DNA from: Bacteroidales bacterium
Lineage (GTDB): Bacteria > Bacteroidota > Bacteroidia > Bacteroidales > Marinilabiliaceae
Direction of reading: 5' to 3'
NCBI GenBank assembly: GCA_024401365.1
Contig: JAKSLE010000007.1
Span: forward strand, 1 to 64,000
DNA length: 64,000 nt
Translations under genes and position numbers: made by a program
Notes under the pieces: model-generated
The model's input: only the letters and a program-made list of their open reading frames with translations
Told to the model about the DNA's origin: nothing
The model's database searches: none
Shown: one piece after another, positions 9,320 to 17,736 of the stretch
How the letters are laid out: every line of letters begins with the position of its first letter
Position numbering within the stretch: the stretch's first letter is position 1

Positions 9320-9832
9320 ATGTACATTTTTGTGCTCAATATTATTGAGTCCACAACAGTCGATGGCCCTGGATTTCGCAACTCTGTCTATTGTGCAGGG
9401 TGCGAAAACCATTGCCCTGGCTGTCACAATCCACAATCGTGGGATATGATGGCAGGAAAGCCTATGCGGGTAGAGGATATCGCCAGGCAATTGTTGGAGG
9501 ATGACATTTGTAATGTGACATTTTCAGGTGGCGATCCTATGCTTCAGGCTAAGGGGTTCGCCGAATTGGCTCGACAGATCAAGGCTGGTAGCGACAAGAC
9601 CATATGGTGCTATTCTGGGTACACATTGGAGGAGATACTTGCCGACCCTGAAAAAACCGAACTATTGGCCAATGTAGATGTCCTGGTTGATGGTAGGTAC
9701 GTTGAGGCTTTGCGCGATACAGACTTGTTATTCCGTGGAAGCTCCAACCAAAGAATATTGGATGCGAAAAAGAGTTTGGCAGCCAAAAAGGCTATAACAT
9801 TCAACTACAATCCATTCCCTACTGAGGTATAG
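9320..9832 (+). CDS. nrdG: Anaerobic RNR-activating radical SAM protein
   Basis: 170 aa. Uses a 4Fe-4S cluster and S-adenosylmethionine to form the glycyl radical on NrdD. The cluster motif CX3CX2C is formed by C28, C32 and C35 in CENHCPGC, with an extra Cys at 25. GGDPM near residue 73 contacts SAM, and VDVLVDGRY lies in the C-terminal half. It begins with an ATG at 9320, 44 nt after nrdD, the classic pairing. Confidence 0.95.
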   Translation: MYIFVLNIIESTTVDGPGFRNSVYCAGCENHCPGCHNPQSWDMMAGKPMRVEDIARQLLEDDICNVTFSGGDPMLQAKGFAELARQIKAGSDKTIWCYSGYTLEEILADPEKTELLANVDVLVDGRYVEALRDTDLLFRGSSNQRILDAKKSLAAKKAITFNYNPFPTEV

Positions 9833-9851
9833 TTACTCATCTAAATATACA

Positions 9852-10493
9852 ATGGAAGAAGTCGCAATAGTACAATGGTGTCTTGAGCACCTCAATTACT
9901 GGACAGTCATGATTCTGATGGCTGTTGAGTCGTCGTTTATTCCTTTCCCATCCGAGATAGTCGTTCCCCCTGCTGCTTACCACGCAGCAAGTACAGGAGA
10001 GATGAACATATACATCCTTTGGATATGTGCAACTATAGGCGCAATGATAGGATCATTGGTCAACTATGGGTTGGCATACTACATAGGAAGACCTATCATC
10101 TATAAGTTTGCAGACAGTCGCTGGGGACACTTGTGCCTCTTAGATGGAGCAAAGGTCAAGACAGCGGAGGAGTATTTTGACAAACATGGCGCTATATCAA
10201 CTTTCATCGGTCGTCTCATACCAGCCGTACGACAATTGATATCTATTCCTGCAGGACTAGCACGTATGAACATGGGAAAGTTCCTATTGTACACTTTCCT
10301 TGGTGCTGGCATCTGGAACGCCGTATTAGCTTTCGCTGGTTACTATATGCAGAGTCTCTTCAGCGAAGAGGAGATGATGGCTAAGATATCGGAATACAGC
10401 ACAGAATTCAAGTACATCTGTTTAGCCTTGGGCGTTGCTATCGTACTTTTCCTAGCTTACCGATTCTTCTTTACTAAGAAGTCTGCAAAATAA
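9852..10493 (+). CDS. DedA-family inner-membrane protein
   Basis: 213 aa polytopic membrane protein of the DedA/SNARE-associated (VTT) family. Residues 30-60 hold the re-entrant region with ESSFIPFPSE. The signature FIGRLIPAVRQLISIPAGLARM lies near 115-136. About four to five hydrophobic segments, ending with a basic FFFTKKSAK tail. DedA proteins are linked to proton-dependent lipid-carrier recycling (undecaprenyl phosphate or PE flipping). 19 nt after nrdG and 19 nt before the next gene, so co-transcribed with the nrd genes although no functional link is obvious. Confidence 0.9.
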   Translation: MEEVAIVQWCLEHLNYWTVMILMAVESSFIPFPSEIVVPPAAYHAASTGEMNIYILWICATIGAMIGSLVNYGLAYYIGRPIIYKFADSRWGHLCLLDGAKVKTAEEYFDKHGAISTFIGRLIPAVRQLISIPAGLARMNMGKFLLYTFLGAGIWNAVLAFAGYYMQSLFSEEEMMAKISEYSTEFKYICLALGVAIVLFLAYRFFFTKKSAK

Positions 10494-10512
10494 CAAAAAC
10501 ATCAACCCTGAT

Positions 10513-11034
10513 ATGAATCTAATAGAAACCATAAAGACCCGTCGCAGTATTCGCAAGTTCACCGCTGAACCAGTAAGTGAATCGGATATCAAGACACTTA
10601 AGTGTGCAGCTCTTTGCTCACCTACTTCTAAGAATTGTAAGTCGTGGAACTTCTCTTTTGTCACTAACAGAGAGGCCATTGATGCACTTGCTACAGCCAA
10701 AGAGGCAGGAGGAGAGTTCCTCAAAGCTGCCACACTGGCCATTGTGGTTTCAGCTGACACGACAAAGACTGATGTATGGGTAGAGGACACATCTATAGCT
10801 GCTGCATACATACAACTTGTAGCACATGACCTTGGGTTAGGCTCTTGTTGGGCTCAGATGCGTCTCCGTAAAGATACTGAGGGAAATAATGCTTCGGACA
10901 ACATAAAGAAGCTGTTGTCTCTTCCAGCTGAAAACGAGGTGTTGTGCGTAATAGGCGTTGGTCATCCAGATCAGCAGCGCCGTCCTTACGAGGAGGAGAA
11001 TTTACCTTGGAATCAAATTACTGATATAAAGTAA
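10513..11034 (+). CDS. Nitroreductase-family FMN oxidoreductase
   Basis: 173 aa, the short form of the nitroreductase family. N-terminal IKTRRSIRKFTAEPVSE is the typical FMN phosphate-binding start. SPTSKNCKSWNF near 37 matches the family's P(S/T)xxNxQPW motif in degenerate form (KSW for QPW). LGLGSCWAQMR near 111 and VIGVGHPDQQRRPYEEE at the end are family-typical. It likely reduces quinones or nitro compounds with NAD(P)H; the true substrate is unknown. Last gene of the nrd operon, closed by a strong terminator 59 nt downstream. Confidence 0.85.
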   Translation: MNLIETIKTRRSIRKFTAEPVSESDIKTLKCAALCSPTSKNCKSWNFSFVTNREAIDALATAKEAGGEFLKAATLAIVVSADTTKTDVWVEDTSIAAAYIQLVAHDLGLGSCWAQMRLRKDTEGNNASDNIKKLLSLPAENEVLCVIGVGHPDQQRRPYEEENLPWNQITDIK

Positions 11035-11092
11035 ATACCATTTCATTTGTTCATAAACCTCTAACTAGATATACGATAAACCAAACACGCGG

Positions 11093-11132
11093 TAAAGCTG
11101 TGACTCGGATGAGTTACAGCTTTATTTCTTTT
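11093..11132 (+). terminator. Intrinsic terminator of the nrdD operon
   Basis: TAAAGCTGTGACTC at 11093-11106 pairs with 11111-11124 with one G-T wobble around a GGAT loop, followed by a T-rich tract through 11132. It is oriented to end the plus-strand operon before the convergent sensor-kinase gene. Confidence 0.85.
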
Positions 11133-11183
11133 GCGGACTTCTATAGGTGCTCACGCTGTGCACATAAGGTGCTCGCATAAATA

Positions 11184-13175
11184 CTATTCAGCGGCAGGGA
11201 TGCCTTTGGGCATAGTTAGAATAAATGTAGAACCTCGATGCTGTCGACTCTCAACAGATATGGTTCCATTATTCTTTTTTGCCAACTCTACACAGATATT
11301 CAATCCCAATCCTGTGATGCCATCCTTGAAATCATAGCTTGTCAAACGCTTATTAGGCTTCAATACCGAAGATAATTGTTCTTTGGTCATACCTACACCA
11401 TGATCCTCAACATATAGCATAACGGCGAATGCATCATCCCTAAATTTAATATTAACCTCACCACCTGAGTATGAGAATTTGATTGCATTCGACAAGATAT
11501 TCAGCACAATGCATTGCAACATCTCTGGGTCGGCATATACCAACATACCTCTGTCAACTGGCATTGCAAATGAGATATTCTTCTGCTTGGAAGAGAGAGA
11601 CAACATATCTATAGCCTCAGTGACCAACTGACAGAAATTGACATTTGCAGGCTTAGGCGCCACATCTCCCATCTGAATATGAACCCACGAGATAATATTG
11701 GTAAGCATATCCACCTGCGTTACAGATGAACTATATGCCTGAATAAGATACTGTCTTAGCTCTGGAATCGTCAATTCATCTATATTGTCTATGATAAACC
11801 TCATCGCATTTCTCTGCTCTATAGCAGGCACTTTCATTGTTCTGGATACAGCTCCAAAAACCTTATTCTTGTCGGCATTGACTTGATCCATCAACTCCTT
11901 GCGCTTTTTGTATGTTCTATACGCAAAGTAACCTACGCAAATAAAAAGCAATGATACAAATGAGAATACTATTATTGTGTTCACTTTCAATCGTGACTGC
12001 TCATGCTCCACTCTTACCCTCTCTCTTTCTAGTTCAACCTCCCTATCACCTTTTTCTTTGATATACTCGAGTTGAACACTATTGAATGTGTTCTCTTGCA
12101 TCTCCTTTCTCATCGCTTCGTTGAGTTTCTGGCTCTCTTCCATCTCAAGCAAAGCTTTTGAATAGTCATTCTTCTGTCTATACAACTTGGCCAACAAGCG
12201 GTGCGATTGCTCTAGCGACTCTGTAGCATCGGCATCTTTTGCGATATCACGGGCCTTCAAGAGATAACTCTCGGCTTCGGCCATACGTCCCTGCATAAGG
12301 CATACTCTACCAAGAGATACACAAGAAACCAACCAATGCCATTTATCCTTGGAATCAGACAATACCTTGTAACTCAACTCGTAATGAACTCTTGCTGAGT
12401 CCAACATATTCCTATTTTCAAACAGCGTGCCGAAGTGGTTATGACAGAGCCCCATACCTGTCAACGAACCACATTGCTCATTGAGAATATATGATTTCTG
12501 AAAGAAATACAACGCCGAGTCATACTTCTCCTCTGTCTGCATTATCGAACCTAGATTAGCATAGTTGATAGCCATCCCTATCAGACTACCTAGCTCTCTA
12601 TCTTTAACCAAACTTTCGCTGAAGCACCTTTTTGCCTCGGAGAGGTTGTTCATCTTCAACGCAATATTGCCCACTCCATTGAGAGCACTGGTCTGCGCCT
12701 TTTTAATCAAGATGTCCATAGTGTCTGAATAGGCATTAGCTACCGTCAACGCTCTGTAGTGGTAATCCAAGGCCTCCGTCAATGCGGCAATACGTCTGAA
12801 ACAGGTACCCAATTCATTCAGCGAACGTAGTATCTCTAGCGTATCTCCCATCGTCATAGACTTCACGTACGACATCCTAGCATACTCTATAGCTTTCGTA
12901 AAGTTAGCCTCGTGTCTATTCTTAGTAGCCAACTGACGGCAAGCTACCTGACTTTGCAAAAGTACTGTATCACGCGACTCTCCCCTAGTTGTTATGGCTG
13001 CAAGCATCTCCAACTGTCGCAAATTCATAGACTTGACTATATTCTCAGCCGACTCCCTTTGCTCTTGTGTAAAGATACCATAGCCATCATACTCTCGAGA
13101 TGGTTCACATCCCCAAAGTATGAGTACTACTAGAATACCTATATAATATGTCAAACGCGCATGCATCTTGTACAT
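11184..13175 (-). CDS. TPR sensor kinase homologue lacking the H-box histidine
   Basis: 663 aa. N-terminal signal with a possible lipobox (ILWGC), then TPR repeats (residues ~60-370), a membrane helix (VNTIIVFSFVSLLFICVGYFAY), a HisKA-like helix pair and a HATPase_c domain (ILSNAIKFSYSGG, VEDHGVGMT, GITGLGLNIC). In this family the H-box reads like K.F...AHDLR.P; here it reads KVFGAVSRTMKVP, with Arg445 (codon AGA) at the His position. No other His fits, so autophosphorylation in the usual way looks impossible, although the ATP-binding N, G1 and G2 motifs are intact. It could be a pseudokinase or a heterodimer partner of the other kinases nearby. Starts at the ATG at 13175. Confidence 0.85.
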   Translation of the reverse strand: MYKMHARLTYYIGILVVLILWGCEPSREYDGYGIFTQEQRESAENIVKSMNLRQLEMLAAITTRGESRDTVLLQSQVACRQLATKNRHEANFTKAIEYARMSYVKSMTMGDTLEILRSLNELGTCFRRIAALTEALDYHYRALTVANAYSDTMDILIKKAQTSALNGVGNIALKMNNLSEAKRCFSESLVKDRELGSLIGMAINYANLGSIMQTEEKYDSALYFFQKSYILNEQCGSLTGMGLCHNHFGTLFENRNMLDSARVHYELSYKVLSDSKDKWHWLVSCVSLGRVCLMQGRMAEAESYLLKARDIAKDADATESLEQSHRLLAKLYRQKNDYSKALLEMEESQKLNEAMRKEMQENTFNSVQLEYIKEKGDREVELERERVRVEHEQSRLKVNTIIVFSFVSLLFICVGYFAYRTYKKRKELMDQVNADKNKVFGAVSRTMKVPAIEQRNAMRFIIDNIDELTIPELRQYLIQAYSSSVTQVDMLTNIISWVHIQMGDVAPKPANVNFCQLVTEAIDMLSLSSKQKNISFAMPVDRGMLVYADPEMLQCIVLNILSNAIKFSYSGGEVNIKFRDDAFAVMLYVEDHGVGMTKEQLSSVLKPNKRLTSYDFKDGITGLGLNICVELAKKNNGTISVESRQHRGSTFILTMPKGIPAAE

Positions 13176-13198
13176 CTAGTAACAGTTCTTTTTTGGCA

Positions 13199-13313
13199 CG
13201 CATATTGCATATTAGCTATATGCGTTTTTTCATAATATTCAGAGTTTTATTTTGGTTAAGGATTTGTTTTCGTGCCTTGTAATAGTCCGAGAGGTCTATT
13301 ACAGGGCATTTTT
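13199..13313 (+). other. Two hairpins with plus-strand T-tracts in a minus-strand gap
   Basis: CGCATAT at 13199-13205 pairs with 13218-13224 and is followed by TTTTTT. A second, stronger hairpin (16-bp arms 13273-13288 and 13293-13308, one mismatch and one wobble, GAGA loop) is followed by TTTTT. Both look like terminators for plus-strand transcripts, yet both flanking genes are on the minus strand. The second may simply end the methyltransferase transcript despite lacking a minus-strand T-tract; a small plus-strand RNA is the alternative. Confidence 0.5.
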
Positions 13314-13325
13314 ACATATCTTCCC

Positions 13326-14117
13326 TCACCACCTTAATACATACTGCTCTTTCTGTGCTCCACTCCTTTGAATTACTATTCCCATTCTCATAAGATCAAT
13401 GGTCGTAGTAACTGCTTCCATCTGACAAACTTCTCTCCACGCCTTAGTCATACCCGTATGAAGATGTATGTCGTCCATAACTATCATCATATTGTCATCT
13501 GCTATTTCAAGAAGCATATTCATATACCTCATCGTAGCTTCATAGGCGTGATTTCCGTCCAAATATACTAATACTTTCTTTCTTTCAATGCTTTTTAACA
13601 TTTTTGGCAACTCTTCATCAAACCCTCCTACAATAAGTTTCACGTTATGTATGCCATGCTTATCCAGCATTTTCTGCGCTACTTTAGAACATTCAGGGCT
13701 ACCTTCAATAGTTATTACTTCCACATCAGCACCTGCCCCTAACGCTAGATAGGCAGTACCCACACCTAGCGATGTCCCCATCTCTATTACCACCTCCGGC
13801 TTGTAGTCGGCAACAAGTCGCGACAACAACATACCGCTTTTCTCGTCTACAGCTGCCCTTTTGACGATTGATGAAACAATGCCACTCTTGGCCTTCCCTG
13901 TACCCAAATCATTCAAATCTATCCTACGATTGTCTCTCGCCAACTCTTTTCTATATCGCCTCACAATCCTCCTGATCTCTCTGTCGCTCTTTGTATTGGT
14001 AGATATAATATGCCTCTGCAGGTGGTATACATACGGACTATGTATGCCAAACCCTCGCCAGTGCTTGGCCTTGACAAAGTGCTGAAGACATTTGGATATA
14101 TAATGGATGTGCATCAT
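13326..14117 (-). CDS. Class I SAM-dependent methyltransferase
   Basis: 263 aa. The SAM-binding core begins at VVIEMGTSLGVGTAYLAL (motif I, GxSxGxG) near residue 109, continues with VITIEGSPECSKVA (acidic residue contacting the ribose) and VLVYLDGNHAYEATMRYMN. It resembles the O-methyltransferase/class I enzymes seen in Bacteroidetes; the substrate is unknown. The N-terminal ~90 residues are basic, HFVKAKHWRGFGIHSPYVY being a pattern I associate with Bacteroidetes members. Its ATG overlaps the stop of the upstream sensor kinase by 4 nt, so translation is coupled. Confidence 0.75.
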   Translation of the reverse strand: MMHIHYISKCLQHFVKAKHWRGFGIHSPYVYHLQRHIISTNTKSDREIRRIVRRYRKELARDNRRIDLNDLGTGKAKSGIVSSIVKRAAVDEKSGMLLSRLVADYKPEVVIEMGTSLGVGTAYLALGAGADVEVITIEGSPECSKVAQKMLDKHGIHNVKLIVGGFDEELPKMLKSIERKKVLVYLDGNHAYEATMRYMNMLLEIADDNMMIVMDDIHLHTGMTKAWREVCQMEAVTTTIDLMRMGIVIQRSGAQKEQYVLRW

Positions 14118-17100
14118 TCCTCTGGATTCTCTTTAGTTTTTCCTCCGCCCAAATCTAGAATTGGATGATAGAAGAAGAACGTGGTTCCCATATTCTCTAT
14201 ACTTCTAACCCATATCTTACCGCCTACCAATTCTATCAGGTTCTTACAGATATTCAAACCTAGGCCTAGACCTGGATATAAAGTCTTGTTGTTGTTCAAC
14301 TTCCTAAATGGCTCGAATATTACGTCAAGTTTATCTTCAGGCATACCTATACCCGTATCCTCGATATATATCAAAAGTACCTTGTCGTCCTGAGGGCGTA
14401 GGAAGGTTATAGGATAATCGTATCTCGACAACTCTTCAACGTCTATTATCTTCGCATTTATGGAAACGTGCCCGTCGTCGGTAAACTTAAATGCGTTGTA
14501 CACAAGATTGATGATAATCTGCCTGAAACGGTCCTTATCAGAATTAAGTACAACATCAGAAATATTAGGCTGAACATTGATCAAGAAATCAACCTTCTTT
14601 TTCTTCTTCTCAATGGTCAGCATCTTATATACATCCTGAAGTTCCTTATAGACAGAAAAACTGGTGAAGTTGACACGCATCTGACCGCTCTCGATGCGTG
14701 ACACATCAAGCAAATCTCCCAACAATGCCAACAGAGATGTTGCGCTCTCCTTTATAAGGTGTATAAACTCTACGCTCTCCTCCTTGGTACAAGTAGGATC
14801 GGCCAATAGTTTAGAAAAACCTACTATACAGTTCATCGGTGTACGAACCTCGTGACTGAGGTTGGCGAGGAATGCCGACTTAAGTTTACTACCCTCCTCG
14901 ATTCTTGCTTTCTCCTTCTCCAACTCTTCGGTACGCTCAGCAACTATCTCTTCCAAATGGTCTCTAGTACGTATCAACTCCTTGTTCTGTGCCGCTACCC
15001 TCTCTTGAATAGCAGACAACTTAATGTTTGTATTCTGGAGTTCGGCGGTACGCAGATCAACTTCCAACTGCAACTGCAACTGTCGTTTGCGCTGAGATAT
15101 ACTTCTCATAACTATAAACAACGACAACATCGCCACTACTATAAATATAGCCGACATCTGGAACCATGTGGTTTGATACAAATACGAATCCTTGTTGACA
15201 TAAATCGTCTTCACTGGCATATCGTCCAGATTAGTGGCATACATAGGTGCCTTGCGTATAAATATCTTAGTTACTCCCGGTTGGAGGTTCGGCAGCAATA
15301 TCGGAATTAATGTACTGGATGTCTTCCATACATTATCCTCTTCTCTCCTCCACTGAATAGTATTGTATTCTGATCTCGAATAATTCAACAACCTCACGTT
15401 CATAGCTAACGAACGCACACCTTTGGGTACAAATATCACAGAATCCACAAGTTCACTTGTCCACCCTCTAGTAAGGGAGTCTGTTTCTTCAGACTGTGCA
15501 TCCCTATACTGGTATTGCATCACAATAGGATCAGGGCAGTATGTATTCGTCAAGTGTCGTTGTTTTGTATCAAATTCAACAAAACTCTGCTGAGACGTCA
15601 GCATAATAATACCATCTGCCGTAATCGTTGACGCACCCGCAACAATTGTTTTTGGGATAGAATACAGCATATTTGAGTACTCGTATACCCTACCATTACT
15701 ATTGTTGACACACGCTATTCCCAGCTCACAACATACCCATATATTACCCTCTTTATCGCTCTCTATAATCGTGCTATGCTGATTGAAATATGGAGAATAA
15801 TTAATTCTGACCATTTTGCGCTGCTTTGGAAGGAAATAGTACAATCCATTACCATTTGATGCATTACACCACATCTCTACCTGTCCATAGCGTACCACAA
15901 GTCGCATATCTTTAAAATTCAACCCTTTCGCTAATTCATCAAACCCTTCGTATTGAGAGAACTCATTAGTTTTGATATTATACCTGTACAATAGATCTTG
16001 ATTAACATAAGCCCCCGACAGCCAATAGATCGAATCATTCTCCTTCATCAATGATCTAGGAACTATCTTTACTGTATCGCACAAAACTTGTGTGTTTATC
16101 ACACGACCCGACCGCGCCTTTACTAACAACAGTTTACTATCTTGGGCAATGAGCAGAGTATCCCCCGATACGTGCATCGATTTGTATAGACTGCCATCAA
16201 ACTCGTGACTACAAACTAGTTTGTTGCGATTCAAATCATACACATACATTGTGTTTGACCTTGTTATATACAACGTACTTGAGGTTGTATCCTCCAAGAA
16301 TATAGCTCTTACTCTGAGATTATGCTTGTCAAAGCCACATGGAGCAAATTGTTCATCCCCCTTGCGGTACAACAGGCCATCTGTCGTCGACGCCCAATAG
16401 CCTCCCTTAGCATCTTTATATATGCTATACACTGTAAGCACATCGATATTGGTATACCAATACATATCGATTAGTGAGAATTTTGACGTATAGTAGTCAT
16501 TCTTCACCAAACCGTTGGCAGTACCAATCCATACGATAGGTTGATTTCTAGATCTGACAAGCGAAAAAATTCTAGGACTAGGCAACTTCGAATTGCGCAC
16601 AGTATATCTCCGCAATTCTTTGGCCTCATACGAATAAAAGAAGAGGCCAAACTGAGTACCTATCCATATTCCGTCGGACATCTCAACCATACTGCTGACA
16701 ATATGCGGAACTACACATATCTCCTCGACTTCGCCAGTCAGAACATTACATTTCGACACGGCCTGTTTACCACTGACCTGCATTTTGCCGTTATAACTCG
16801 ACATCTTGCTATACGTCAATAGTAATGTAGTGTCGTTTGAATAGTATGTATGTGGGATGTTGGCAATTTCACCGGACACTTTCGCCTCTACCAACAACTT
16901 CAATCTTGGCGACAGTCCGTTTTTTTCAACTTCGTATATCTTTTTTCCTAACGAAACAAGCAAACGTCCATTTACAATATCTGGACGCAATCGGGAAACA
17001 GCAATACCATTACTTTCACACTCTCCGACAACCAACCCATCTCGCTTGTCGACCAGTACAATATTGTTTCTTGAGACTACGAGCAACAAGGTGTCGTTGT

Positions 17101-17545
17101 AGTTAGAGACATATTGCTTGAAATCTACAACTTTCCCATCTTTAGTCTTGATTTCAAAATCCTCCGTATCACAAGTGGACCTATCTACCTTCACCATACG
17201 TTTTTTATGAGAAGTAGTAGCCCAAATACAATTGTTGCTTGTATCTTCTAGCAAATCTCCAAACCAGTTATTATCCGCCGGACCATCTTCATTATGAGAC
17301 ATAGTCATAACGTAACCTATACCGTCATATCGGACAATACCATCTCGAGTAGCACCCCAAATAAAGCCATCACTGTCCTCCATCACATAGTTGAACAATG
17401 ACGAAGGTAAGTCATCCAAATACGTTTCAAGATATGGCATCTCAGACATCATAGTACACTCATCCGGCTCCTGAGACCACACCTCACAAGTAGTCAGTAG
17501 CATACTAAATATCAATACTATGCGCATTAGTAATTTCTTAGCCAT
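14114..17545 (-). CDS. Beta-propeller sensor histidine kinase (no receiver, no AraC domain)
   Basis: 1143 aa from the ATG at 17545. A signal peptide ends near VWSQ. About 700 residues of periplasmic Reg_prop/WD-like repeats (DGFIWGATRDGIVRYDG, WIGTQFGLF, VWIGTANGLVKND, YWASTTDGLLYR) form two propellers. A Y_Y_Y-type domain (~700-785) precedes the membrane helix near 793-815. A coiled coil leads to LSHEVRTPMNCIVGFSKLL with the phospho-acceptor His898 and a HATPase_c domain (LVYNAFKFTDDG, IEDTGIGMP, GLGLGLNICKN). The layout is that of Bacteroides hybrid two-component sensors, but the chain stops after the ATPase with no REC or HTH_18 domain. It overlaps the methyltransferase start by 4 nt. Confidence 0.9.
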   Translation of the reverse strand: MAKKLLMRIVLIFSMLLTTCEVWSQEPDECTMMSEMPYLETYLDDLPSSLFNYVMEDSDGFIWGATRDGIVRYDGIGYVMTMSHNEDGPADNNWFGDLLEDTSNNCIWATTSHKKRMVKVDRSTCDTEDFEIKTKDGKVVDFKQYVSNYNDTLLLVVSRNNIVLVDKRDGLVVGECESNGIAVSRLRPDIVNGRLLVSLGKKIYEVEKNGLSPRLKLLVEAKVSGEIANIPHTYYSNDTTLLLTYSKMSSYNGKMQVSGKQAVSKCNVLTGEVEEICVVPHIVSSMVEMSDGIWIGTQFGLFFYSYEAKELRRYTVRNSKLPSPRIFSLVRSRNQPIVWIGTANGLVKNDYYTSKFSLIDMYWYTNIDVLTVYSIYKDAKGGYWASTTDGLLYRKGDEQFAPCGFDKHNLRVRAIFLEDTTSSTLYITRSNTMYVYDLNRNKLVCSHEFDGSLYKSMHVSGDTLLIAQDSKLLLVKARSGRVINTQVLCDTVKIVPRSLMKENDSIYWLSGAYVNQDLLYRYNIKTNEFSQYEGFDELAKGLNFKDMRLVVRYGQVEMWCNASNGNGLYYFLPKQRKMVRINYSPYFNQHSTIIESDKEGNIWVCCELGIACVNNSNGRVYEYSNMLYSIPKTIVAGASTITADGIIMLTSQQSFVEFDTKQRHLTNTYCPDPIVMQYQYRDAQSEETDSLTRGWTSELVDSVIFVPKGVRSLAMNVRLLNYSRSEYNTIQWRREEDNVWKTSSTLIPILLPNLQPGVTKIFIRKAPMYATNLDDMPVKTIYVNKDSYLYQTTWFQMSAIFIVVAMLSLFIVMRSISQRKRQLQLQLEVDLRTAELQNTNIKLSAIQERVAAQNKELIRTRDHLEEIVAERTEELEKEKARIEEGSKLKSAFLANLSHEVRTPMNCIVGFSKLLADPTCTKEESVEFIHLIKESATSLLALLGDLLDVSRIESGQMRVNFTSFSVYKELQDVYKMLTIEKKKKKVDFLINVQPNISDVVLNSDKDRFRQIIINLVYNAFKFTDDGHVSINAKIIDVEELSRYDYPITFLRPQDDKVLLIYIEDTGIGMPEDKLDVIFEPFRKLNNNKTLYPGLGLGLNICKNLIELVGGKIWVRSIENMGTTFFFYHPILDLGGGKTKENPEE

Positions 17546-17555
17546 ATCTGAGTAA

Positions 17556-17587
17556 CAAAAGTACACCTTTTGCAATAATAACGCAAT
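17556..17587 (-). promoter_or_regulatory. Bacteroides-type promoter of the beta-propeller kinase
   Basis: On the minus strand ATTG (17584-17587), 20 nt, TACTTTTG (17556-17563). The -7 matches TAnnTTTG exactly. It ends only 10 nt before the ATG at 17545, implying a very short leader. Confidence 0.6.
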
Positions 17588-17651
17588 CCTATACCTATAT
17601 ATTTACACTATCAAAGAGCATATTTAACTATAGCATACTTCGTGACGCATA

Positions 17652-17678
17652 AATAAAAAACTGCGAGCAACAACTACA
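17652..17678 (+). repeat. Dispersed repeat, copy 1: 19-bp core plus one AACTACAC unit
   Basis: AATAAAAAACTGCGAGCAA at 17652-17670 recurs exactly on the minus strand at 38739-38757. In both places the core is followed on its own strand by AACTACAC (here at 17671-17678 after one C). The element lies between the radical SAM gene and the beta-propeller kinase and codes for nothing visible. Confidence 0.6.
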
Positions 17679-17736
17679 CTGCCTTAATGCACAAATGAGG
17701 CTGACATAACGATAAATACTTTCTGGAACAGACGTA

